Positions 52,879 through 61,067 of a DNA stretch of 64,000 bases are shown here, in pieces. Source of the stretch: CALAED01 sp035765195 (GTDB lineage: Bacteria > Actinomycetota > Actinomycetes > Streptosporangiales > Streptosporangiaceae); contig DASTYC010000050.1 in NCBI GenBank assembly GCA_035765195.1, forward strand, positions 241,032 to 305,031, in the 5' to 3' direction. Numbering within the stretch: position 1 is the stretch's first letter; each line of letters begins with the position of its first letter. The translations under genes and the position numbers were made by a program. The notes beneath the pieces are model-generated. The model was not told the DNA's origin and did no database searches. It worked only from the letters and a program-made list of their open reading frames with translations.

Positions 52879-54442
52879 GAGCCGATTCTCCGGCACCTTC
52901 CGTGGCGCGCGCAGCAGCACCGCCCTCCGCCGCGCGGCCCGGGAGCAGGGCGACGGTGATGATCGCGGTGACCAGCAGCAACCCGGCGCCCGTCACCAGC
53001 ACGAGGTCCATGCCGTGGACGAACGCGGCGCGGACGGAACCGAGCAGCGCGGGGTCGCCGAGCCGCTCGGCGACCGCGACGCCGCCGCCCAGGCCCTGTC
53101 GTACGGCCTTGGCCGCGGGGTCGGGCAGCCCGGCGACCGCCACGTGGCCGCGGTAACCGGCCGACAGCAGGCTGCCGAGCACGGCGGAGCCGAGAGCGCC
53201 GCCCACCAGGCGGATCGTCATGATGAGCGCGGAGCCGGCGCCGCCCCGGTCGGCAGACAGCGCGCCGATCGCGACGGTCATCGCGGGGGGCAGCATCAGG
53301 CCCATGCCGAGCCCCACGACCACCAGCCAGGCCGCCGCGTACGCGTACCCGTCGCCGGCCGAGGTCGCGGCGCCGGCGAGCGCTCCGGCGACGAGCACGA
53401 GCGTGCCCCCGACGATGAGGACGCGGTCGCCGAGCCGTTCGACCAGGCGCGCGCTGAGCCGGGCGGCCAGCATCAGTCCGCCGATCATCGGCAGCAGCCG
53501 CAGCCCGGTGCCCAGCGGCCGGGAGTCGAGCACGCCCTGGAAGTACTGCGGCACGGCGAAGAGCACCCCGAAGAGCGCGAAGCTCGCCACCGTGCTCGGC
53601 ACCAGCCCGCCGACGAACCGCCGGTCGCGGAACAGCTCGAGGTCGATGAGCGGTACGGACACGCGCCGGCTCCAGGCGACGAACGCGGCGAGCGCGGCCG
53701 CGCCGGCGAGCATCGAGCCCCACACCCGCACGTCGCCCCAGCCGCGCTGCGGCTGGTCGATCACGCCGTACACGAGGGCGAGCAGACCGCCGGTGGAAAG
53801 GAGCAACCCGACGATGTCGGTCCGGCGGGCGGCCTGCGACCGGGACTCGGGGACCAGCGCGACGCAGGCGACGAGGGCGACGATCGCGACGGGGATGTTG
53901 ATGAGGAAGATCGAGCCCCACCAGTAGTGGTCGAGCAGGTAGCCGGCCACGATCGGGCCGAGCGGGAGGCCGAGGAACGACGCCGCGGCCCACGCCGCCA
54001 TCGCCTTCGCCCGCTCCTCGGGCGGAAAGACGACCAGCATGACCGACAGCGCCAGCGGCAGGAGCACCGCCGCTCCCACGCCCATCAGGGTGCGGGCCGC
54101 GATGAGCCCGCCTGGACCGGAGACGTACAGCGCCCACACCGAGCCGGCGAGGAAGATCACCAGGCCGCCGAGCAGGATCTTCTTCCGTCCGTACCGGTCG
54201 CCGAGCAGACCGGCGGGCAGCAGCAGCGTCGCCGACGCGAGCGTGTAGCCGGCGACGATCCACTGCAGGTCGCCGGTGCCGGCGCGCAGCGCGGTCGAGA
54301 GCGTCGGCAGGGCCACGTTGAGCGCGGTGAGGTCGAGGCTCACCGCGAGCAGGGTCACCACGAGGGCGCCGAGGACCCACCAGCGCCGGGCGCCGAGCGC
54401 GGTCACGGCAGAGAATTCTTGAGAGACAGTCACAAATGACAT
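52859..54442 (-). CDS. MFS drug exporter, DHA2 (14-TM) type
   Basis: A 527-residue transporter with fourteen predicted spans. Motif A is GLLGDRYGRKKILLGG; motif C-like GLPLGPIVAGYLLDH and the DHA2 first-helix motif LDLTALNVALPTL are present. It should export drugs or toxic metabolites in exchange for protons. ATG 54442 is given, but the GTG at 54433 is an alternative: a promoter (TTGACA, 19 nt, TAATGT) read on this strand would start transcription at about that GTG, implying a leaderless mRNA. The C-terminal tail is Glu/Ala/His-rich and cytoplasmic. It is co-transcribed with the TetR gene. Confidence 0.9.
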   Translation of the reverse strand: MSFVTVSQEFSAVTALGARRWWVLGALVVTLLAVSLDLTALNVALPTLSTALRAGTGDLQWIVAGYTLASATLLLPAGLLGDRYGRKKILLGGLVIFLAGSVWALYVSGPGGLIAARTLMGVGAAVLLPLALSVMLVVFPPEERAKAMAAWAAASFLGLPLGPIVAGYLLDHYWWGSIFLINIPVAIVALVACVALVPESRSQAARRTDIVGLLLSTGGLLALVYGVIDQPQRGWGDVRVWGSMLAGAAALAAFVAWSRRVSVPLIDLELFRDRRFVGGLVPSTVASFALFGVLFAVPQYFQGVLDSRPLGTGLRLLPMIGGLMLAARLSARLVERLGDRVLIVGGTLVLVAGALAGAATSAGDGYAYAAAWLVVVGLGMGLMLPPAMTVAIGALSADRGGAGSALIMTIRLVGGALGSAVLGSLLSAGYRGHVAVAGLPDPAAKAVRQGLGGGVAVAERLGDPALLGSVRAAFVHGMDLVLVTGAGLLLVTAIITVALLPGRAAEGGAAARATEGAGESAHEHLSG

Positions 54443-54478
54443 TAGCTCTCAAAAGAAAGGGACTGTCAAGACAGTCCC
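54419..54478 (-). promoter_or_regulatory. MFS-tetR promoter with operator palindromes
   Basis: GGGACTGTCAAGACAGTCCC (54459-54478) is a perfect 9-bp dyad around AA. On the minus strand its right half yields TTGACA (54464-54469), a consensus -35, and TAATGT (54439-54444) is a fair -10 at 19 nt. GACAGTC recurs at 54425-54431. A second dyad, TTGAGAG...CTCTCAA (54419-54425 and 54446-54452), spans the -10. A TetR repressor here would block its own promoter. Confidence 0.7.
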
Positions 54479-54514
54479 GGCTCGGGCACGGGCATTGGCA
54501 TGTAAGGGGAAAGG

Positions 54515-54530
54515 TGTAATCATGATTACA
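54515..54530. promoter_or_regulatory. Perfect 16-bp palindrome overlapping a start codon
   Basis: TGTAATCATGATTACA is a perfect 16-bp palindrome whose last base is the A of the ATG at 54530. A protein bound here would block transcription or initiation of the RHH-like gene that follows. It is very AT-rich for this genome, which argues for function. Confidence 0.65.
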
Positions 54531-55051
54531 TGGGTACACCCGAAGCGACCGAACAGCTGCGCGGATGGTTTTCCGGGCGGCTGCCCGAGGGATGGTTCGA
54601 GGGGCCGCTCCAGATCATTGACGACCGCGAAGAGATCACGGTCATCGGCACGCTGCCGGCGCCCGCTGTCGGCGCCGACGCGTCGGAGACCGAACGCGCG
54701 GCGGCCGCTTCGGGGCAGATCGGACGGTTTCGCGAAGAGACCAGGGAGCGGCGCATCGCGATCGCCAGGGAGGCCGAGCACCGCTTCGGGCGCAAGGTCT
54801 CCTGGGGAGTCGAGTCGGCGGGCCACCGAGAGATGTTCACGACCTTGTCGGTGCCGGTGATGACGAGACTGCGGCAGGCCGAGCGGCGCGTGCTGGACAC
54901 GCTGGTCGAGGCGGGCGTGGCCCGCAGCCGCAGCGACGCCCTCGCCTGGTGCGTGCGCCTCGTCGGCAAGAACGCCGACGAGTGGCTCGCCGAGCTCCGT
55001 GAGGCCCTCCAGCACGTCGAACGCGCCCGCGCCGCCGGCCCTCAGGTCTGA
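54530..55051 (+). CDS. RHH-like small protein, probable autoregulator
   Basis: A 173-residue soluble protein. The N-terminal half is unfamiliar (GWFEGPLQIIDDREEITVIG). The centre is a charged helix (GRFREETRERRIAIAREAEH). Residues about 105-155 (VPVMTRLRQAERRVLDTLVE, then AGVARSRSDALAWCVR) have the strand-helix-helix pattern of ribbon-helix-helix DNA-binding proteins. ATG 54530 overlaps a perfect palindrome, which suggests that the protein controls its own expression. The best ribosome site (AAAGG, 54510-54514) is 15 nt away, so initiation may be unusual. It is divergent from the MFS-tetR pair. Actinobacterial proteins of this kind are usually annotated as hypothetical. Confidence 0.7.
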   Translation: MGTPEATEQLRGWFSGRLPEGWFEGPLQIIDDREEITVIGTLPAPAVGADASETERAAAASGQIGRFREETRERRIAIAREAEHRFGRKVSWGVESAGHREMFTTLSVPVMTRLRQAERRVLDTLVEAGVARSRSDALAWCVRLVGKNADEWLAELREALQHVERARAAGPQV

Positions 55052-55165
55052 GCCCCGCCCCTCAGCCGGCCGCCCCAGTCCCGTTCACGGCCTGGTGATC
55101 ACAGGGTCAGCGTTCGGACAAATCTCACTTCGCGCCCTCGATCGCCGTCTCAAGATCGGCCTATC

Positions 55166-55771
55166 GTGCGCCCTGTGAACGGACTGCGGTGCCTCGACGG
55201 CTCGTCGCTCGTGATCATCCCGGTGCCCTCCCGCGATCGCCGCGGCACGCCGTACGAGATCACGCTGGAGCTGCTGCGGGACGGCGGGCCGTTCGGTGCG
55301 GTGGGGGAGCGCTGCGGGCACGCGCTCGCCGCGCTGTCGCGGCTGCTCACCGCCGCCAGGGCCGACGACTCGCCGCAGGCGAACGCGTGGCCCGACATGG
55401 ACGACCGGTTCCCCGACCCGCCGCTCGACCGTGCCCTGCGGGCGACGGGATGCGGTCACGACCTGGGCGCCTATCTGCCAAGAGAGCGAGAGCTGTTCGC
55501 GTTTCGCTGCCGCGACCGCGGCGATCTTGCCAGCACCGGCGAGCTGCGCTGCACCCTGCGCACCTCCTGCTGCTGGGCCGGCGGGCAATGGCGGATCGCG
55601 CGCCGGGCCGTGCTCGACGCCTGGGGCGCGAGCGGCCGGGGCGTCCGGGTTGTACTTACATCGGGGGAATTGTCGAGCTTTCTCGCCCAATTGCTCCAGG
55701 AAGCGGAGCGCATGGGGGCCGGTTACCGAGATCTCATAGACGGGGCCGTTACGCGCCGATCCAGGCCATAA
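55166..55771 (+). CDS. Hypothetical protein, actinobacterial type
   Basis: A 201-residue soluble protein. I recognise no domain. It starts with a beta-rich region (SSLVIIPVPSRDRRGTPYEI), continues with helices, and has several Cys residues (TGCGHD, FRCRDR, LRCTLRTSCC) that could bind a metal. The CC and the WRIARRAVLDAWG helix sit in the last third. GTG 55166 or GTG 55175 begins it; neither has a ribosome site, so it may be leaderless. It ends 42 nt before the cis-prenyltransferase gene on the same strand. Confidence 0.6.
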   Translation: MRPVNGLRCLDGSSLVIIPVPSRDRRGTPYEITLELLRDGGPFGAVGERCGHALAALSRLLTAARADDSPQANAWPDMDDRFPDPPLDRALRATGCGHDLGAYLPRERELFAFRCRDRGDLASTGELRCTLRTSCCWAGGQWRIARRAVLDAWGASGRGVRVVLTSGELSSFLAQLLQEAERMGAGYRDLIDGAVTRRSRP

Positions 55772-55813
55772 TTGGGGCGCTCCACCAGCGTCGGCGCGTG
55801 GGAGGATGACCAT

Positions 55814-56575
55814 ATGGGGGCCCGGGACCTCGTCTACCGGCTGTACGAGCGTCGCCTCGAACGCTCGCTACCGCCCGGTGCGTGCCCGCGCCACGTCGGT
55901 GTGATCCTCGACGGCAACCGCCGCTGGGCCCGGTCGATGGGGCTGGCCGACGTCAACACCGGCCATCAGCGCGGCGCCGACAAGATCTCCGAGCTGCTGC
56001 AGTGGTGCACCGAGGCGGGCGTCGAAGTGGTGACGCTGTGGCTGCTGTCCACTGACAACCTCGGCCGCCCCGCCCGCGAGCTCGACGCGCTGCTGCGGAT
56101 CATCGAGAACACCGTGCAGGGGCTGGCCGCCGAGGGGTGGCACGTCAAGCCCATGGGCGCGCTCGACCTTCTGCCCGACAAGACGGCTCGTGTCCTTAAA
56201 GATGCTGGAGAACGCACTTCTGACGCTCCTGGCCTGATTGTGAACGTCGCCGTTGGGTATGGAGGTAGGCGTGAGATCGCTGATGCGGTGCGCTCACTGC
56301 TCCATGAGCATGCGAGCAAAGGCACCAGCATCGAGGAACTCGCCGAGATCCTCGACGTCGAGCACATCGCCGAGCATCTCTACACGCGCGGTCAACCCGA
56401 TCCTGACCTGGTCATACGCACGTCAGGAGAGCAGCGCCTCTCTGGCTTCCTGCTCTGGCAGAGTGCCCACTCGGAGTTCCACTTCTGCGAGATCTACTGG
56501 CCTGATTTTCGCAAGGTCGACTTCCTGCGTGCACTCCGCTCGTATGCCGCGCGGCATCGTCGCTACGGCTCCTAA
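55814..56575 (+). CDS. Isoprenyl (cis-prenyl) transferase
   Basis: A 253-residue cis-prenyltransferase (UppS family) that elongates allylic diphosphates with isopentenyl diphosphate. The diagnostic segments are HVGVILDGNRRWARSMGL (catalytic Asp and phosphate-binding Asn/Arg), LWLLSTDNLGRP, DLVIRTSGEQRLSGFLLWQS and the final EFHFCEIYWPDFRKVDF. Sequence does not show whether it makes undecaprenyl diphosphate or a shorter chain. ATG 55814 has GGAGGA 7 nt upstream. Codons 125-158 (56186-56287) are strikingly AT-ending for this genome (20 of 34), while the first half is normal, so the gene looks mosaic. Confidence 0.92.
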   Translation: MGARDLVYRLYERRLERSLPPGACPRHVGVILDGNRRWARSMGLADVNTGHQRGADKISELLQWCTEAGVEVVTLWLLSTDNLGRPARELDALLRIIENTVQGLAAEGWHVKPMGALDLLPDKTARVLKDAGERTSDAPGLIVNVAVGYGGRREIADAVRSLLHEHASKGTSIEELAEILDVEHIAEHLYTRGQPDPDLVIRTSGEQRLSGFLLWQSAHSEFHFCEIYWPDFRKVDFLRALRSYAARHRRYGS

Positions 56576-56673
56576 AATCCGCTATATCCACTTTCCGTCC
56601 AGATCCGGCCGAATTACCGTCTCCTCCTGGGGGCCGGGCCGTAGCTTCGAGTCAGGTCCCCACGCTGAGTTGA

Positions 56674-56693
56674 TTCGGGGGGCGACCCCCGAA
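56674..56693. repeat. GNRA-loop hairpin related to 5641-5659
   Basis: TTCGGGGG (56674-56681), loop GCGA, CCCCCGAA (56686-56693): a perfect 8-bp stem in the 171-nt gap before the PhoH gene. Its core GGGGGGCGACCCCC also occurs in the hairpin at 5641-5659. It may be a terminator or one of a dispersed palindromic repeat family. Confidence 0.55.
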
Positions 56694-56746
56694 ACCCACC
56701 ACGCAAGGGCGCGGGCCTTCTCGGGGGCGCGCCCGAAGGAGAGCGA

Positions 56747-58075
56747 GTGGCCACAACCCAGACGTCGTCCACGGCTCCTGCCCAGCGGCGCACGTACGTC
56801 CTCGACACCAGCGTTCTCCTCGCCGACCCGGGCGCGCTGACCCGGTTCGCCGAGCACGAGGTCGTACTCCCGATCGTCGTCATCACCGAACTCGAAGCCA
56901 AACGGCACCACCCGGAGCTGGGCTATTTCGCCCGGCAGGCGCTCCGCGCCCTCGACGACCTGCGCTTTGAGCAGGGACGCCTGGACGAACCGCTGCCCAT
57001 CGGCGACCAGGGGGGCACGCTGCGAGTCGAGCTCAATCACTCCGACCCGAGCGTGCTGCCCGATGGGTTCCGGCTCGGCGACAACGACACGCGCATCCTG
57101 TCGGTCGCCCGTTGGCTGGCGAAAGAGGGCCGCGACGTCGTGCTCGTGTCGAAGGATCTGCCGCTGCGGGTCAAGGCGGCCTCGGTCGGGCTCGCCGCCG
57201 AGGAGTACCGCGCCGAGCTCACGGTGGTCGAGTCGGGCTGGACAGGGATGACCGACCTGGACGTGACGGCCGAGCAGTTGGAGGAGCTGTACGAGCAGGG
57301 CCGGGTGGACCTCGAAGAGGCGCGCGATGAGCTGTGCCACACGGGGCTGCGGCTGATGTCGGCGAACGGGTCGGCGCTCGGCCGGGTGCTGCCGGACAAG
57401 TCCGTCCGGCTGGTTCGCGGCGACCGCGAGGTCTTCGGGCTGCGCGGGCGCTCCGCCGAGCAGCGCGTGGCGCTCGACCTGCTGCTCGACGAGGACGTCG
57501 GCATCGTCTCGCTCGGTGGCCGGGCGGGCACAGGCAAGTCGGCGCTGGCGCTGTGCGCCGGGCTCGAGGCGGTGCTGGAACGGCACCGGCACCGCAAGGT
57601 CGTGGTGTTCCGGCCGCTGTACGCCGTGGGCGGGCAGGACCTCGGTTACCTGCCCGGCTCGGAGAACGAGAAGATGTCGCCCTGGGCCCAGGCCGTCTAC
57701 GACACGCTGTCGGCGGTCACGACGCCCGAGGTGATCGAGGAGGTCCTCGACCGGGGGATGCTCGAGGTGCTGCCGCTGACCCACATCCGGGGCCGGTCGC
57801 TGCACGACGCGTTCGTGATCGTGGACGAGGCGCAGTCGCTGGAGCGCGGCGTGCTGCTGACCGTCCTGTCGCGGGTCGGCACGGGCTCGCGGGTGGTGCT
57901 GACCCACGACGTCGCGCAGCGCGACAACCTGCGGGTGGGACGGCATGACGGTGTCGTCGCGGTGGTCGAGAAGCTGAAGGGCCACCCGCTGTTCGCTCAC
58001 GTGACCTTGACCCGGTCGGAGCGTTCCCCGATCGCCGCCCTGGTCACCGACATGCTCGGCGACGTCGGCGCCTAG
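56747..58075 (+). CDS. PIN-PhoH fusion protein (PhoH2 type)
   Basis: A 442-residue protein with a PIN ribonuclease domain (about residues 15-150) and a PhoH ATPase domain (about 235-435). The PIN acidic residues are in YVLDTSVLLADP, VITELEAKR, GDNDTRI and VSKDLPLR. The PhoH Walker A is GGRAGTGKSALAL and Walker B is FVIVDEAQSLERG. Mycobacterial PhoH2 is an RNase/helicase toxin-like protein paired with a small upstream PhoAT; no such small gene is evident in the 171-nt gap here. GTG 56747 has GAAGGAGAG upstream. Transcription ends near the inverted repeat at 58081-58141. Confidence 0.93.
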   Translation: MATTQTSSTAPAQRRTYVLDTSVLLADPGALTRFAEHEVVLPIVVITELEAKRHHPELGYFARQALRALDDLRFEQGRLDEPLPIGDQGGTLRVELNHSDPSVLPDGFRLGDNDTRILSVARWLAKEGRDVVLVSKDLPLRVKAASVGLAAEEYRAELTVVESGWTGMTDLDVTAEQLEELYEQGRVDLEEARDELCHTGLRLMSANGSALGRVLPDKSVRLVRGDREVFGLRGRSAEQRVALDLLLDEDVGIVSLGGRAGTGKSALALCAGLEAVLERHRHRKVVVFRPLYAVGGQDLGYLPGSENEKMSPWAQAVYDTLSAVTTPEVIEEVLDRGMLEVLPLTHIRGRSLHDAFVIVDEAQSLERGVLLTVLSRVGTGSRVVLTHDVAQRDNLRVGRHDGVVAVVEKLKGHPLFAHVTLTRSERSPIAALVTDMLGDVGA

Positions 58076-58080
58076 CAACC

Positions 58081-58141
58081 GCCGATCTTGATGTGAGCGG
58101 TCTGTCACCACACGCGATGGAACCCTCACATCAAGATCGGC
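58081..58141. terminator. 17-bp perfect inverted repeat after the PhoH gene
   Basis: GCCGATCTTGATGTGAG (58081-58097) is repeated in exact reverse complement at 58125-58141, with a 27-nt spacer. It starts 5 nt after the stop codon. It may be a terminator, though the spacer is long and no U-run follows; a paired operator or a relic of a mobile repeat is also possible. Confidence 0.55.
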
Positions 58142-58181
58142 GAGGTGGGGTCGGCCGAGGTGCGCGGGTAGGGTCGCTCGG

Positions 58182-58847
58182 GTGCGGTTCGATCTGCTGA
58201 TCCTCGATAACGACGGCGTCCTGGTGGACAGCGAGCCGATCGCCAATCGGGTGCTCGCCGGGCTGCTCACCGAGTGCGGGCACCGCACGACGTACGAGGA
58301 GTCCGTACGCGACTATCTCGGCGGCACGCTGCGGCTGGTGCGGGACGCCGTCGAGCCCCTGCTCGGCCGGCGGCTGCCCGATGACTTCGAGGACCGCTAC
58401 CACGAGCGGCTGTTCGCACGGATGCGCACCGAGCTCACGGCCGTGGCCGGGGTGACGGCGGCCCTCGACGCGCTGGCGGCGATCGACTTGCCCGTCTGCG
58501 TAGCGTCCAGCGGCACGCACGAGCGCATCGAGACCGCGCTGACGACGGTGGGGCTGTTGGACCGGTTCGCCGGCCGCGTCTTCAGCGCCGAGGACGTGGC
58601 GCGCGGCAAGCCGTACCCCGATCTGTTCCTGTACGCCGCGGAGCGGATGGGCGCGGACGCGGAGCGGTGTCTGGTCGTCGAGGACAGCCCGCATGGGGTG
58701 ACGGCGGCCAAGGCGGCGCGGATGACGGTGATCGGCTACGTCGGCCTGACCCCCGCCGCACGGCTCGCCGGCGCCGACATCGTGATCGACCGCATGGCCG
58801 ACCTGCCGGAAGCCGTCAGGCTGTCGGTCGGGCGGGCGTCGGCGTGA
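58182..58847 (+). CDS. HAD-superfamily phosphatase
   Basis: A 221-residue HAD hydrolase of the phosphoglycolate-phosphatase/beta-phosphoglucomutase group. Motif I is LLILDNDGVLVDSEP, in which the usual first-Asp Phe/Asp-Leu context is LDNDG: the nucleophile aspartate is replaced by a DND pattern and the acid/base Asp is kept. Motif II is CVASSGTHERIE, motif III GKPYPDLFLYAAERMG and motif IV VVEDSPHGVTAA. A helical cap lies between motifs I and II. The substrate is a small sugar- or glycolate-type phosphate, not assignable. GTG 58182 has no strong ribosome site. It stands alone. Confidence 0.85.
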   Translation: MRFDLLILDNDGVLVDSEPIANRVLAGLLTECGHRTTYEESVRDYLGGTLRLVRDAVEPLLGRRLPDDFEDRYHERLFARMRTELTAVAGVTAALDALAAIDLPVCVASSGTHERIETALTTVGLLDRFAGRVFSAEDVARGKPYPDLFLYAAERMGADAERCLVVEDSPHGVTAAKAARMTVIGYVGLTPAARLAGADIVIDRMADLPEAVRLSVGRASA

Positions 58848-59290
58848 TCTTGCTTGGAGTCATGAAAACCATGACACTGCGCTGTCGGACGCATCCGCTG
58901 TGCGACGCCGTGACAAACGTCACAGGTCGGCGGGTGGGACGCCGGAATCCCAGGTCTCGACAAGGTTTTCGTCATCTTTCACCAAAGTGACCGGCGTGTC
59001 GCGCGAGGCCAGTCGTGGCGTTTCGGTTGCGAGCCACCCCTGTGACTACGGCAGGGTGAGCGTCGTAAGCACCTCCCGTGCACGCCGGTCCGTACCTCCC
59101 CGCTCATCCGTCCGGGCCGTTGCGGCACGCCGTGGGCGTGACCGCCGCCGGCATTCTGGCGCGCCATCACGCTGGGGGTGAGGCTTTCGCGCGCGCACTC
59201 GGTGCGCGGGCGACCGTCGGAAGGACCGTCTTGGACGGAGGCTCGTACGGGTCCCCAAAGCGAGACGATCGACAAGACGAAGCGGATGTC
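58848..59290. other. 443-nt leader region of the first transglycosylase-like gene
   Basis: No gene is supported, although the following frame is open back to 59078. I looked for a c-di-AMP (ydaO-type) riboswitch, which often precedes actinobacterial cell-wall hydrolase genes, but did not find its conserved core. Promoter-like AT-rich sequence is limited to about 58940-58990. Confidence 0.35.
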
Positions 59291-60070
59291 ATGACCTTCG
59301 GGCGTGGTCACCTCCACGCCGACGTGAAGGTGGCAGGCAGTCCGCCACCGGATGAGCAGCCCCCGCCGCCGCGCTCGGCCCGCCATAGCGCGCTCGGCCC
59401 GCCCGATCTGGCCGGCGGCTCACCCGATCTGCCCGGCCCGCGGATGCCGGCCCGCAAGACGGGTCTTATCGCGGCCGCCGCCGCGGTCACCGTGCTCGTC
59501 GGCGGCGGGACGGCACTGGCGCTGACCGGCGGCGGCGAGGATGGCGAGAGCGGCACCGTGGCCCCGGCCCGGGCGGCGTCGGGCATCGTCGCCGACGCGA
59601 TGCGTCAGCCCACCGAGGCGCAGGCCCGCAGGATGCTGGCCGACCGGGCCGCCCGCGCCGCCCGGCGGGACGCGGCCAGGCGTCCCGTGATGGCGGTCCG
59701 CGGCACGCCGCCGCCGAAAGAGAAGGAGTCGACGGCGGCGGCCGCCCCCGCGGGCAATCCCGTGCCGGCCGGCGAGGCGCAGCGCATCGCCAAGGCGCTG
59801 ATGCCCAGATATGGCTTCAATCCCAAGACGCAGTTCGGCTGCCTGGTCGAACTATGGGATCGCGAGAGCCATTGGAATGTGCACGCCGGCAGTCCGGGCG
59901 GACCGTATGGCATTCCCCAGGCGAATCCCGGTTCGAAGATGGCGAGTGCCGGCTCGAATTGGCTCGACAGCGCCACCACTCAGATCAAGTGGGGTTTCGG
60001 ATATATCAAGGGCAGATACGGCGGTCCATGCGACGCGTGGAGCCACTTCCAATCCGCGGGCTGGTACTGA
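59291..60070 (+). CDS. Exported transglycosylase-like (SLT-type) protein 1
   Basis: A 259-residue protein. Residues 1-55 are a Pro-rich polar N-terminus. One membrane or signal span follows (KTGLIAAAAAVTVLVGGGTA), then a charged helical linker with ARAARRDAARR. The C-terminal 85 residues are a compact lysozyme-like domain: FGCLVELWDRESHWNVHAG holds the catalytic-type Glu, then GPYGIPQANPGSKM and a GWY ending. This resembles actinobacterial lytic transglycosylase-like proteins that act on peptidoglycan outside the cell. The start at 59291 is uncertain, because no ribosome site is clear and the frame is open upstream. A paralogue follows. Confidence 0.78.
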   Translation: MTFGRGHLHADVKVAGSPPPDEQPPPPRSARHSALGPPDLAGGSPDLPGPRMPARKTGLIAAAAAVTVLVGGGTALALTGGGEDGESGTVAPARAASGIVADAMRQPTEAQARRMLADRAARAARRDAARRPVMAVRGTPPPKEKESTAAAAPAGNPVPAGEAQRIAKALMPRYGFNPKTQFGCLVELWDRESHWNVHAGSPGGPYGIPQANPGSKMASAGSNWLDSATTQIKWGFGYIKGRYGGPCDAWSHFQSAGWY

Positions 60071-60093
60071 GCGCACACAATTAACAGCTGATA

Positions 60094-60128
60094 AAAGCGG
60101 GCGGCCACTGGTCGCCCGCTTTGTTTTT
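60094..60128 (+). terminator. Classic rho-independent terminator
   Basis: AAAGCGGGCGGCC (60094-60106) pairs with GGTCGCCCGCTTT (60110-60122) around ACT, with one G-U pair, followed by GTTTTT. It is one of the few terminators in the window with a real U-tract, and it ends the first transglycosylase-like gene. The following 60129-60394 holds no gene that I can support. Confidence 0.88.
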
Positions 60129-60394
60129 CGACTGCCATCGATTGGCAAACGCATGTCATCGATCGCCGCAAAAGCCGTCGGCGCCGCGTCGATATGGGGA
60201 CGCTAAGCGATGTGTATCGGCACAGGCGAACGCGGTGGCGTTCGCCGGAAGCATCCCGGAAGCTCGTATTTCACCACAATTGTGGACGAGCATCACACAA
60301 CGCCGCCCATGGGCGGGCGGCGTCCGGCGGCTCGGCGTCCGGCGCCGAGTCGTGCCGCGGTGCCCGGTCGTCCCTCGGGGACGCACCCGCCGGG

Positions 60395-60982
60395 ATGAGA
60401 TCGCTCGACCGCGCGACCGGCGCGGCGGCCGGCGGAAGGACCATCTTGGATCGACATCGTCACACCGGCTTCGGCGTTCGGCCGTCACGCGGCCGCGGCG
60501 TATGGGAAAAGACAGTCGCGGTCATGACCGCGTCGTTTCTCACGGCCGGACTGACGGCGGAAACGCCCGCCCGTGCGGTCGCGTCGAAGCAGGCTTCGAG
60601 GATCCAAATGCACGCCCAGCAGCACCGGGCGGCGAAGACATCCAAACGGGAACGCGCCCGGCAGCGGCGGCTCGGGCGGATGCAGCAGACCAAACGAGAC
60701 GCTGCCGTCATGGTGGCCCGCACCGGCTGGTCGCCGCGACATTTCAACTGCCTGGACCGGCTCTGGATACGGGAAAGCGGCTGGAACCACCGCGCGTACA
60801 ACAGATATTCCGGGGCGTACGGAATTCCGCAGGCGCTGCCGGGCCGTAAAATGCGCAGCGCCGGCCGCGACTGGCGGACGAATCCGTACACGCAGATGAG
60901 ATGGGGCCTGGGATATATCAAGCACCGCTACGGCAGCCCGTGCCGCGCCTGGCGGCATCTCAGAGCAACCGGCTGGTACTAG
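60395..60982 (+). CDS. Exported transglycosylase-like (SLT-type) protein 2
   Basis: A 195-residue paralogue of the preceding protein. A basic N-terminus leads to a hydrophobic signal (TVAVMTASFLTAGLTAETPA) with a likely cleavage site near ARAVA. An Arg/Gln/Lys-rich linker is followed by the same domain: FNCLDRLWIRESGWNHRAYN with its Glu, SGAYGIPQALPGRKM, WGLGYIKHRYGSPCRAW and the GWY end. The two domains share the ES.WN, GIPQA, GYIK.RYG.PC and GWY positions. The start is uncertain: ATG 60395 is given, ATG 60524 is possible. Higher AT at third positions than in neighbours is visible near the end. Confidence 0.75.
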   Translation: MRSLDRATGAAAGGRTILDRHRHTGFGVRPSRGRGVWEKTVAVMTASFLTAGLTAETPARAVASKQASRIQMHAQQHRAAKTSKRERARQRRLGRMQQTKRDAAVMVARTGWSPRHFNCLDRLWIRESGWNHRAYNRYSGAYGIPQALPGRKMRSAGRDWRTNPYTQMRWGLGYIKHRYGSPCRAWRHLRATGWY

Positions 60983-61067
60983 ATCTCACTAGTCCGGCCC
61001 GCACCGCGCGGTCACGTGCCGGGTCGCCCGGGCGTGACCGCGCGGTCGCGCGATCGTCACATCGAGA

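Noticed and set aside
58848..59290. c-di-AMP (ydaO-type) riboswitch before the transglycosylase-like gene
   Set aside because: The location would be typical, but the conserved core sequence was not found by eye; a covariance-model search would be decisive.
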